From an uncultured Bacteroidales bacterium (GTDB lineage Bacteria; Bacteroidota; Bacteroidia; Bacteroidales; FEN-979), in the NCBI GenBank assembly GCA_903945175.1, contig CAJAUM010000121.1:62001-126000 (forward strand): a DNA stretch of 64,000 nt, given 5' to 3'. The translations under genes and the position numbers were made by a program. The notes below the pieces were generated by a model, which saw only the letters and a list, made by a program, of their open reading frames with translations, did no database searches and was not told where the DNA came from. This document shows positions 35,606-43,724 of this stretch, one piece after another; positions within the stretch are counted from its first letter, which is position 1, and each line of letters begins with the position of its first letter.

Positions 35606-35683
35606 TCAGGAATATACCGGAAGTTGTTGGCTTGACAAACGCGGATTCCAGGCGTAACAAGGGCTGCTAATAGAGATTGTCAG

Positions 35684-36430
35684 ATGAAGATTTTAGGAAT
35701 AATTCCTGCACGATATGCCTCCACAAGATTTCCCGGGAAACCACTGGTGGTGATCGATGGCAAGACCATGATCCAGCGTGTATATGAACAGGCGCTTAAA
35801 TGTGACAAGCTTACCAGCGTTGTTGTGGCAACGGAGAATGAAGCCATTTTCAACCATGTCAGGTTATGCGGGGGCCATGTACTCATGACAAGTAACCGCC
35901 ACCGCAGCGGTACAGAACGTTGCAATGAAGTGGTTCAGATGCTCCGTAAAGGGGGGAAGGAATATGATTATGTCATTAACATTCAGGGGGATGAACCATT
36001 TATTAATCCTGAGCAGATCACACAGGTGGCCGATTGTTTTGTTGACGCGCAAACCAGGTTGGCCACACTGATTAAAAAGATTACCTGTACAGAAGATCTA
36101 TCCAATCCCAATGTCGTTAAAGTTGCCATCGACCATAACGGCATGGCATTGCTGTTCAGCCGTTCACCCATTCCCTATACGCGCGGGAAGGATCAGCCAT
36201 CCTGGTTGTCGGTTACCACCTACTACAGGCACATAGGCATTTATGGCTATCAGTCTTCGGTGTTGGAAGATCTTGTATCGCTTCCGGAAACACCCCTCGA
36301 AACAGCTGAATCGCTGGAACAGCTTCGATGGCTCGAACATGGATTTAGAATCAAAACACACATTACAGAATATGAAAGTGTTGCGATTGATGCCCCGGCT
36401 GATTTATTACGAATTACTAACAGAGGCTGA
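35684..36430 (+). CDS. kdsB: 3-deoxy-manno-octulosonate cytidylyltransferase
   Basis: A 248-residue KdsB, which activates Kdo with CTP to CMP-Kdo for lipid A inner core synthesis. Characteristic segments: IIPARYASTRFPGKPL at the N-terminus, SNRHRSGTERCNEV, NIQGDEPFINPEQI and the substrate region YYRHIGIYGYQ. Length matches the family. This supports an LPS or lipooligosaccharide-bearing outer membrane. It stands 78 bases after the kinase gene with no obvious regulatory motif between them. Confidence 0.96.
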   Translation: MKILGIIPARYASTRFPGKPLVVIDGKTMIQRVYEQALKCDKLTSVVVATENEAIFNHVRLCGGHVLMTSNRHRSGTERCNEVVQMLRKGGKEYDYVINIQGDEPFINPEQITQVADCFVDAQTRLATLIKKITCTEDLSNPNVVKVAIDHNGMALLFSRSPIPYTRGKDQPSWLSVTTYYRHIGIYGYQSSVLEDLVSLPETPLETAESLEQLRWLEHGFRIKTHITEYESVAIDAPADLLRITNRG

Positions 36431-36482
36431 AGGGTTCAGCAATAATCTCCTATCTTAGCACTTTAGTTTAAAGACAAGGTAT

Positions 36483-37595
36483 ATGGACATCCGTAATTGT
36501 ATTGCAGAATTGTTGTCGTTGCACGACTGTGTGATCATTCCGGGGTTTGGAGGCTTCATCGGCAATTATTCACCGGCGCGCATCGACCCGGTGCATCACA
36601 CCTTTCAGCCACCATCAAAAAAACTTTTGTTCAATATCAATCTGAAACAGAATGATGGTCTTTTAGCCAATACGGTTGCTGCCTCCTTTGGTACTTCTTA
36701 CCTGGACGCCTGCAAAATGATCGATGACTTTGCCGAGGAGTGTCGCCAATCATTAAAAGAAGGGAAGTCTTTTGTCATCCCTGAAGTGGGGCGTCTCTTC
36801 TCAGGCAGGGAGGGAAACATTCAGTTTGAACAGGATAAAAAAGCCAATTTACTTTCGGAGGCGTTTGGTCTTACCCAGTTCATCTCACCGCCCATAGGCA
36901 GGAACGCTTCTGTAATAAGCCGTGACCGGAATCTGGCTTCTGCCGGAACCATTCAATCCCCGAAACGGGTTTCCCTGCCATCCTCACTTAAATGGGCTGC
37001 CATACTGGCGCTGCCCATTGGGATTGCTACCCTGGTGGGGGTCACCCAATACGATAAAAAACTCTCTGGTTCTTCCAATGATGCAGGCATCCTCAGTTCT
37101 GTCTTTTCCAGGTTTTCCTCCGCTTCACTGGTAGAAAAAAGGGAGGCTCCTCAGACACCTCCTGAGCCCCATTTTCAATATGATGCTGCTCCATCCGCTT
37201 TTGAACAACAGGAATCAGTCGAAGAGGTCAACTCCTTAAGTGAAGATCTGCCAGTAACCCAGCCCGTCGAACAAAAGGCCGCTGAACCAGCCCAGGTTGA
37301 AAACAATACCCCCAATAGTCCTTCAGGAGATGGGCGCTCTTTTGAAAATACGACCCCGGTTGGTTCCGACGACTCTTTTGTGATCATTGTCGGAGCTTTC
37401 AGGTCGAAAGAGAATGCAAGGAATTACATTGCTGAACTGAAGGAAAATGGCACACAGGCAACGCTTTATGACCGATCGAAGACCGGGCTGTACAGGGTCA
37501 CCATCGGAACATTTTCACAGCGTGAAGAGGCCATGCAGTTGCTCAATTCTGCAAAATCAGGTGATTTCAGTGGTGCCTGGTTACTTAAAAAATAG
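36483..37595 (+). CDS. HU-CCDC81 and SPOR domain protein
   Basis: A 370-residue protein. The N-terminal 130 residues have the Bacteroidota HU-like CCDC81 pair (IPGFGGFIGNYSPARID and FVIPEVGRLFSGREG). A membrane helix follows (about residues 165-185, LKWAAILALPIGIATLVGVT), then a Pro/Glu/Gln-rich spacer and a C-terminal SPOR domain (about 295-368: FVIIVGAFRSKENARNYIAELKENG). SPOR domains bind denuded peptidoglycan at division sites. The protein therefore seems to couple a cytoplasmic HU-like part to septal murein. It is eight bases upstream of trmB. Confidence 0.88.
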   Translation: MDIRNCIAELLSLHDCVIIPGFGGFIGNYSPARIDPVHHTFQPPSKKLLFNINLKQNDGLLANTVAASFGTSYLDACKMIDDFAEECRQSLKEGKSFVIPEVGRLFSGREGNIQFEQDKKANLLSEAFGLTQFISPPIGRNASVISRDRNLASAGTIQSPKRVSLPSSLKWAAILALPIGIATLVGVTQYDKKLSGSSNDAGILSSVFSRFSSASLVEKREAPQTPPEPHFQYDAAPSAFEQQESVEEVNSLSEDLPVTQPVEQKAAEPAQVENNTPNSPSGDGRSFENTTPVGSDDSFVIIVGAFRSKENARNYIAELKENGTQATLYDRSKTGLYRVTIGTFSQREEAMQLLNSAKSGDFSGAWLLKK

Positions 37596-37602
37596 TTGAT
37601 TT

Positions 37603-38268
37603 GTGGCGAAAAAGAAATTGATTCACTTCCAGGAAAACCTTTCCTTTCCTTACCTTTTCCAACCAACATACAAAGATCTGTATCCGGCGTATTCCCTCCG
37701 GTCGAATTGGCATGAACGTTTTTTTGGAAATCCCGGACCCATCGTTCTTGAGCTGGGTTGTGGCAAAGGGGAATATACGGTCGGCCTTGCTGCAAAATAT
37801 CCGGAAAAGAATTTTATCGGAATTGATTGGAAAGGGGCCAGGCTCTGGCGGGGGTGTAAAACAGTTTCAGAACAACGGTTAAATAATGTTGGTTTTATCC
37901 GGACCCAGGTGGATCACATTGAACAGGTTTTCGCACCGGGGGAGATTTCGGAAATCTGGATCACATTTCCCGATCCACAGGTTAGAAAAGAGCGCCGCCG
38001 GCTCACCTCTCCCTTCTTTCTTGAAAAATATAAAACCATTCTGGCACATCATGGGATCGTTCATCTTAAAACCGATGATCTCTTTTTTTATACCTACACG
38101 CTTGACGTCATCCGGGAGTTTAACCACTCCGTGCTTTGGGCCACCGATGATCTCTATCATTCGGGCAGCAACGATGTAGTCACCACCATTCAGACCTATT
38201 ATGAACACCGATGGCTGGAAATGGGAAAAAAAATTTGTTATCTTAAATTCCAATTAAACCTGGCATGA
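37603..38268 (+). CDS. trmB: tRNA (guanine-N7-)-methyltransferase
   Basis: A 221-residue TrmB that forms m7G46 in tRNA using S-adenosylmethionine. The SAM site is LELGCGKGEYTVGLA, followed by FIGIDWKGARLWRG; the catalytic and tRNA-binding part shows WITFPDPQVRKERRRLTSPFFL. A GTG start at 37603 is used; no ATG occurs upstream in frame within a reasonable distance. Its end overlaps the DPP11 start in ATGA, giving tight translational coupling. Confidence 0.95.
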   Translation: MAKKKLIHFQENLSFPYLFQPTYKDLYPAYSLRSNWHERFFGNPGPIVLELGCGKGEYTVGLAAKYPEKNFIGIDWKGARLWRGCKTVSEQRLNNVGFIRTQVDHIEQVFAPGEISEIWITFPDPQVRKERRRLTSPFFLEKYKTILAHHGIVHLKTDDLFFYTYTLDVIREFNHSVLWATDDLYHSGSNDVVTTIQTYYEHRWLEMGKKICYLKFQLNLA

Positions 38269-40430
38269 AAAAGATCAGTCTGCTTACCTTTATTTTAATC
38301 TTATCCCGCATGATCGCTGTTGCTGAGGAGGGGATGTGGATTCCGATGTTGCTGGAGCAATTGAATATTAAGCGAATGCAGGATATTGGACTAAAGCTGT
38401 CCGCTGAGGATATCTACAGTGTGAACAAATCGAGCCTGAAGGATGCAATTGTTCAGTTTGGCGGCGGGTGTACAGCTGAAATAGTCTCTCCCCAGGGCCT
38501 TATTTTAACCAACCACCATTGCGGCCTTGGCGCAATTCAGCGCCTGAGCTCCCTGGAAAATGATTATTTAACCAACGGATTCTGGGCCGGTTCATATGCA
38601 GAAGAACTTCCCGCCAAAGGCATTTCAGTTACCCTGCTTGTCAGGATGGAAGATGTGACATCCAGCGTACTGGAGGGGGTGAAGCTGACCATGAATCAGC
38701 TGCAGCGGTCACAGATCATCAAACAGAACATTGACAAGCTGGAGAAGGCCGCGACCGAGGGAACGCGTTATGAAGCCCGGATCAGGCCTTTTTATTATGG
38801 CAATGAATATTATATGGCTGTGAATGAGGTGTTCAAAGATGTCCGGCTTGTGGGAGCTCCTCCATCAACCATTGGAAAATTCGGGGGAGATACCGACAAC
38901 TGGATGTGGCCGCGACACACTGGTGATTTTTCAATTTTCAGGATATATGCCAATAAAGCCAATGAGCCGGCTGAGTACTCCGGGGAAAATATTCCCTATA
39001 CCCCGAAAAACTATCTCCCGATCTCATTGAAGGGGTATCAGAAAAACGATTTTACCTTTGTTTTTGGTTATCCGGGAACAACCAGGGAATATCTTACATC
39101 TCAGGGGGTCGATCTGATCGTCCATCATGAAAATCCACTTCGGATCGGCTTGCGCAAACAGCGCCTCGATATCATGAATGCTGCCATGAACGAGAGCCGT
39201 CAGGTACGTCTTCAGTACACTTCAAAAGCCAACGGAATTGCAAATTTCTGGAAGAAAATGATCGGGGAATCACTCGGCATCGGACGTGTTGATGCAGTGC
39301 AGATCAAGGAGCAGAATGAAAGGAATTTCCAGGTCTGGGCCGATTCAGCCCCGGATCGTAAATCGCGATATGGAGGGTTGCTGGAAACATTCAGGTTGAC
39401 CTATCAGGAATACCTGCCGGTGGACATGTCTTCAATATACATCAATGAGGCCGGGCAGGGCATCGAGTTGGTGCGTTTCGTTTCAGGTTTCAGACAACTC
39501 CTCAAACTGAGTAAAAACAAGGAGACCCCCATTGCGGATATCCAAAAAACAGTGGCAAATCTGAAGAGCTCCTCCCGTGACTTTTATAAAAATTACGAGG
39601 TTTCAATTGACAAAAAAGTCATGAAGGAGATGCTCCAGGCTATGGAGAGAGGCATGGATAAAAAATATCTGCCAGTGGTTTTTTCTGAAATTGCAGCGGA
39701 TTATCACAACGATTATGCTGCTTATGCCGACGAACTTTTTAATCGATCCATCTTCGCCGATTCAGCGAGGATTCTTGCCTTCCTGAATTCTTATAAGGTA
39801 TCGCAGTTTAAGAAACTCGAAAAAGATCCGGCCTTCCGTTTGATGAGCAGCATCTATGACCGGAACGAAAAGGAGATTCAGCCTGTTGCGGCATCCTATT
39901 CCTCGCGGCTCGACAGCTTATACCGGATTTATATGGCCGGGCTGATGGAAAGGCAGAAGGATAAGAAGTTTTACGCCGATGCAAACGCTACCCTGCGCGT
40001 GGCATATGGCAAAGTAGATGATTATCAGCCTGCTGATGCCGTCAATTACAGCTATTTCACGACCCTGGCTGGCGTGATGCAAAAAGAGGATTCGACAATT
40101 TTTGATTACCGGGTTGATCCACGGTTGAAAAAGCTTTTCCTTAGCAAGGATTATGGCCAATATGCGGATAAAGATGGAACCATGCATGTTGCCTTTACTG
40201 CCAGCAATCATACCACCGGTGGAAATTCAGGGAGCCCGGTATTGAATGCCAATGGAGAGCTTATCGGCATCAACTTTGACCGCAACTGGGAGGGAACACT
40301 CAGCGATTTGGTTTATGATCCGGCGCAATGCCGCAATATATCCATTGATATCCGGTATTGTCTTTTCATCATTGACAAGTTGGCGGGTGCAGACCGGCTG
40401 ATCAGGGAGATGAAAATTGTTTACCCGTAA
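38265..40430 (+). CDS. dpp11: S46 family dipeptidyl peptidase, DPP11 type
   Basis: A 721-residue exported S46 peptidase. Signal peptide at residues 1-20. The catalytic triad is His85 (LTNHHCG), Asp221 (RHTGDFS) and Ser655 (GGNSGSP). Arg673 in INFDRNWEG corresponds in place and context to the arginine that makes Porphyromonas DPP11 specific for Asp/Glu at P1, whereas DPP7 has Gly; acidic specificity is therefore expected. The enzyme removes dipeptides from peptides in the periplasm for amino-acid use. It overlaps trmB by four bases and converges with the TIGR01777 gene with a 10-base overlap. Confidence 0.93.
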   Translation: MKKISLLTFILILSRMIAVAEEGMWIPMLLEQLNIKRMQDIGLKLSAEDIYSVNKSSLKDAIVQFGGGCTAEIVSPQGLILTNHHCGLGAIQRLSSLENDYLTNGFWAGSYAEELPAKGISVTLLVRMEDVTSSVLEGVKLTMNQLQRSQIIKQNIDKLEKAATEGTRYEARIRPFYYGNEYYMAVNEVFKDVRLVGAPPSTIGKFGGDTDNWMWPRHTGDFSIFRIYANKANEPAEYSGENIPYTPKNYLPISLKGYQKNDFTFVFGYPGTTREYLTSQGVDLIVHHENPLRIGLRKQRLDIMNAAMNESRQVRLQYTSKANGIANFWKKMIGESLGIGRVDAVQIKEQNERNFQVWADSAPDRKSRYGGLLETFRLTYQEYLPVDMSSIYINEAGQGIELVRFVSGFRQLLKLSKNKETPIADIQKTVANLKSSSRDFYKNYEVSIDKKVMKEMLQAMERGMDKKYLPVVFSEIAADYHNDYAAYADELFNRSIFADSARILAFLNSYKVSQFKKLEKDPAFRLMSSIYDRNEKEIQPVAASYSSRLDSLYRIYMAGLMERQKDKKFYADANATLRVAYGKVDDYQPADAVNYSYFTTLAGVMQKEDSTIFDYRVDPRLKKLFLSKDYGQYADKDGTMHVAFTASNHTTGGNSGSPVLNANGELIGINFDRNWEGTLSDLVYDPAQCRNISIDIRYCLFIIDKLAGADRLIREMKIVYP

Positions 40431-41278
40431 ATCTGTACCAGGGCATTCTGAATGGAGGGGTATTTAAACAGGTAGCCTGCATTCAATAGTTTTTCAGGCA
40501 GTACGTTCTGTCCTTCAAGTAAAATCTGAGCGCCTTCACCATACATCATTTTCATTACGAAGGCAGGAATTGTAAACCACGCAGGCTGCCCGAGCACCTT
40601 CCCCAATTTATCGGAAAATTCAGCATTATAAGAAGGGTAGGGGGCAACGGCATTGACTATGCCTTCGACGGATGGGTTTTCCAATGTAAAAATGATGGCA
40701 TCGATCAAATCATGCAGGTGAATGAAGGAGACCGGTTGATTCCCATGCCCGATTTTTCCTCCGAGTCCGATGCTGAAAGGCCCGTGCATCTTAGCCAGGG
40801 CTCCACCGCCGGCGCCAAGTACCACGCCATTCCTGAAAATTACCATGCGCGTGGAAGATGCAGCGTGCATCGCCTCCTTTTCCCATAAGGTGCATACCTT
40901 TGCCAGGAATGAATCTGCATAGGCAGTGCTGGTCTCAGCATGGGTATTTACAGAATCATAGATCCCGATGGCGGAAGCAGAAAGAAACACAGCGGGTTTT
41001 TGACTGGCCAGGTTGATGGCAGAAGCAATTTTCCGGGTAGTCTTCACACGGCTGTCAAGAATTTCCTGCTTATAGGCCGGAGTCCATCTTTTTGCTACAG
41101 CTGCCCCTGCGAAATTGATGACCGCATCGGTTCCTTCAATTTTTTCTTCGAGAAAATTCTCATCCGACATCGAAAAGGAATTCCGGTCGATTAACCGAAC
41201 AGTCCAACCCTTTTCGCTTATCTTTTGAATAAGGGCACGCCCGATAAAACCGGAAGCGCCGCTGAGTGCAAGGATCAT
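40421..41278 (-). CDS. TIGR01777 family epimerase-like protein
   Basis: A 285-residue NAD(P)-binding protein of the extended SDR type. The Rossmann motif GASGFIGRAL is at residues 7-16 and is followed by TDAVINFAGAAVAKRWTP, a family signature. The C-terminal DUF1731 region shows PAFVMKMMYGEGAQILLEGQNVLPEKLLNAGYLF-like sequence, typical of the group. Bacterial and plant homologues have been linked with cell division, but the reaction is unknown. Start ATG at 41278. Confidence 0.9.
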   Translation of the reverse strand: MILALSGASGFIGRALIQKISEKGWTVRLIDRNSFSMSDENFLEEKIEGTDAVINFAGAAVAKRWTPAYKQEILDSRVKTTRKIASAINLASQKPAVFLSASAIGIYDSVNTHAETSTAYADSFLAKVCTLWEKEAMHAASSTRMVIFRNGVVLGAGGGALAKMHGPFSIGLGGKIGHGNQPVSFIHLHDLIDAIIFTLENPSVEGIVNAVAPYPSYNAEFSDKLGKVLGQPAWFTIPAFVMKMMYGEGAQILLEGQNVLPEKLLNAGYLFKYPSIQNALVQIYG

Positions 41279-41390
41279 AGGTTTTTTTTCGTAAAGTTAT
41301 GGAATTCCTAAAATTTGCGTTACTTTTATGCTCTAAAAATCTGTCAGATCCTGAAATACACTACATAACCGCTAATTTAGAAGACAAAGC

Positions 41391-43274
41391 ATGGAGCATC
41401 ACGAATCGACAAAATTATTTTCCGGGTTTCCTCCGATTTCGACGGATAAATGGGAGGAAAAGATCATTGAAGACCTCAAGGGCGCCGATTATGACAAAAA
41501 ACTGCTCTGGAAAACCGATGAAGGATTCAATGTCAAACCCTACTATCGTGCTGAAGATCTCGACGGTCTGGAATACCTCGATGCCCTCCCTGGTGAATCT
41601 CCATACATACGCGGTTTGCGGAAAGAGAGCAATGAATGGGTCATCCGTCAGGATTTTTATACGTCAGAAATTGAACAGGCCAATTTACGCGCAAGGGAGG
41701 CCATTTCCAGGGGTGCAAAGGCAGTCGGCCTAAACGCAACTGAAATATCGACGCACAAACAAATGAGCCGGTTGCTTGCCGGGATCGATTTGAGTTCTGC
41801 AGGAATTAACTTTATCTCATCGTCCGTATATCCACAGACCCTTGAACTTTTCCTCAACGAAGTCAGTAACCAGGGTTGTGACGGAGAAAAGCTTCAGGGT
41901 TCCATTAATTTTGATCCGATCAGCTACCTTTTGCTTCATGGGAATTTTTATGCGAACTGGAGTCAGAATTTAGCTGAGGCAGAAAATCTTCTGTTTGCCG
42001 TTCAGGCAAAACTCCCGCATTTCAAGGTGATAACCATCAACGGCCATTATTTTCAAAATGCCGGCTCATCCCTGGTGCAGGAGTTGGCATTCAGCCTCGC
42101 ATCGGCCAATGAATACCTGGCAGGGTTGACTTCAGCAAAACTAACAGTGGATGACGTTGCTCCCTTTATGCAGTTCTCTCTGGCCATCGGATCGAACTAC
42201 TTCATGGAAATTGCCAAACTGAGGGCTGCCCGATTGTTGTGGACGAGGATGGTTGAGCAATATCATCCCAGCAATAGGGCCTCACTGCAGATATACATTC
42301 ATTCCACCACTGCTTTGTGGAATAAATCGATCTATGACCCCTATATCAACATTTTAAGAACGACAACCGAAGGGATGTCGGCTGCGATTGGAAATGCCGA
42401 TTCCATTTCGATATTGCCGTTTGATGTGGCTTTTAAAGATCCGGATGAAATTTCAACCAGGATAGCGCGGAACCAACAATTCGTATTAAAAGAGGAGTCA
42501 TATCTTGACAAAATTATTGATCCTGCCGGAGGGTCCTATTACATTGAAAATTTAACACACGCCCTTGCCCAGCATGCCTGGAAACTTTTTAAGGAGGTTG
42601 AGTCGCGGGGAGGAATGATCGAAAGCATTAAAACCGGATTTATCCAGGATGAAGTTGAACGAAGCCGCCAGCAGAAAGAGCGGGATATTGAACAACGCCG
42701 GATCGTTATTCTGGGTACCAACCAATATCCCAACCTTCAGGAATCCATGGCAGAAAAGGTTCAAAAACCTGATGAATGGCCCATAGATGCCACGTCACCT
42801 TTTAAAAAATTAAACGCTTTCCGGGGTGCACGGGCTTTCGAGGAGGTCAGGCTGGCCACTGAGCGCTATGTCATCAAAGGCAACAAACGTCCCGGCGTTT
42901 TTCTCTTCAACATGGGCAACCTGGCCATGCTGAGGGCACGCGCAGGTTTTATCACGAATTTTTTCGGTTGTGCCGGATACGACATTTTCGATAACCAGGG
43001 ATTTTCAACTATTGATGAAGGTGTTGATGCTGCATTGGCATCTGGAGCTGAAATCGTCGTAATCTGCAGCTCCGATGAGGAGTATGGCGCCATTGTTCCT
43101 GAAATTGCACAAAAAATGAACAATGCCAGCGATACAACCCGAATCCTGGTGGCAGGATATCCAAAAGATCTGATTGAAATTCTGAAAGCGGCGGGGGTGG
43201 ATGATTTTATTCATCTCAGAAGCAACTTGCTGGAGACCCTGAGAAATTCACAGGGTAAACTGGGAATTAAATAA
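41391..43274 (+). CDS. mutA: methylmalonyl-CoA mutase small subunit
   Basis: A 627-residue beta subunit of adenosylcobalamin-dependent methylmalonyl-CoA mutase. The TIM-barrel part shows DKIIDPAGGSYYIENLTHALA and FSLAIGSNYFMEIAKLRAARLLW, shared with MutB. The C-terminal B12-binding-like domain is degenerate and lacks DxHxxG, as expected for the non-catalytic subunit. With MutB it interconverts succinyl-CoA and methylmalonyl-CoA on the way to or from propionate. Unusually, three unrelated genes lie between it and mutB. The ATG at 41391 starts a string of same-strand genes running to 50981. Confidence 0.95.
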   Translation: MEHHESTKLFSGFPPISTDKWEEKIIEDLKGADYDKKLLWKTDEGFNVKPYYRAEDLDGLEYLDALPGESPYIRGLRKESNEWVIRQDFYTSEIEQANLRAREAISRGAKAVGLNATEISTHKQMSRLLAGIDLSSAGINFISSSVYPQTLELFLNEVSNQGCDGEKLQGSINFDPISYLLLHGNFYANWSQNLAEAENLLFAVQAKLPHFKVITINGHYFQNAGSSLVQELAFSLASANEYLAGLTSAKLTVDDVAPFMQFSLAIGSNYFMEIAKLRAARLLWTRMVEQYHPSNRASLQIYIHSTTALWNKSIYDPYINILRTTTEGMSAAIGNADSISILPFDVAFKDPDEISTRIARNQQFVLKEESYLDKIIDPAGGSYYIENLTHALAQHAWKLFKEVESRGGMIESIKTGFIQDEVERSRQQKERDIEQRRIVILGTNQYPNLQESMAEKVQKPDEWPIDATSPFKKLNAFRGARAFEEVRLATERYVIKGNKRPGVFLFNMGNLAMLRARAGFITNFFGCAGYDIFDNQGFSTIDEGVDAALASGAEIVVICSSDEEYGAIVPEIAQKMNNASDTTRILVAGYPKDLIEILKAAGVDDFIHLRSNLLETLRNSQGKLGIK

Positions 43275-43301
43275 TAGTACGCATTCATTGATCCGTAACG
43301 C

Positions 43302-43721
43302 ATGGAGGATACAAATTTGAACACAAACGCAGCAAAAGCACCCAAAGGATCCTTGAAAATTCTGGTCGCGGAGGACAATACGATAAATCTCAGGTTGATC
43401 ACTGCAGCCCTATTGCGCGCCGGCCATCAGGTCGATGCCGCAGAGGATGGCGAAAAAGCCGTTATGCTGTTCACAAAAAATTCCTATGATGCAATTTTAA
43501 TGGATATCATGATGCCAGTCATGGATGGCATAGCAGCGACACGTGAAATCCGTAAAATCGAAGCGGAACGTAACACCGGAAACAATGGCCGGATTAAGAT
43601 CATTGCAATTACCGCCAATGCTTTTGATGATGACCGAACCAAGTTTTTTGAAGCCGGGATGGATTTTTATATGAATAAACCCTTGGAAATTGATGAGTTG
43701 CACAGACTTCTGAATATTTAA
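43302..43721 (+). CDS. stand-alone response regulator receiver protein
   Basis: A 139-residue single-domain receiver. Acidic pair in LVAEDN (residues 21-26), phospho-acceptor Asp68 (LMDIMMP) and Lys126 (MNKPLE). The first 17 residues are polar and there is no output domain. Such proteins act as phosphate carriers or bind a target directly. It begins 27 bases after mutA and ends three bases before the hybrid histidine kinase, which is its likely partner. Sequence is similar in style to the kinase receiver domains. Confidence 0.93.
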   Translation: MEDTNLNTNAAKAPKGSLKILVAEDNTINLRLITAALLRAGHQVDAAEDGEKAVMLFTKNSYDAILMDIMMPVMDGIAATREIRKIEAERNTGNNGRIKIIAITANAFDDDRTKFFEAGMDFYMNKPLEIDELHRLLNI

Positions 43722-43724
43722 TTC

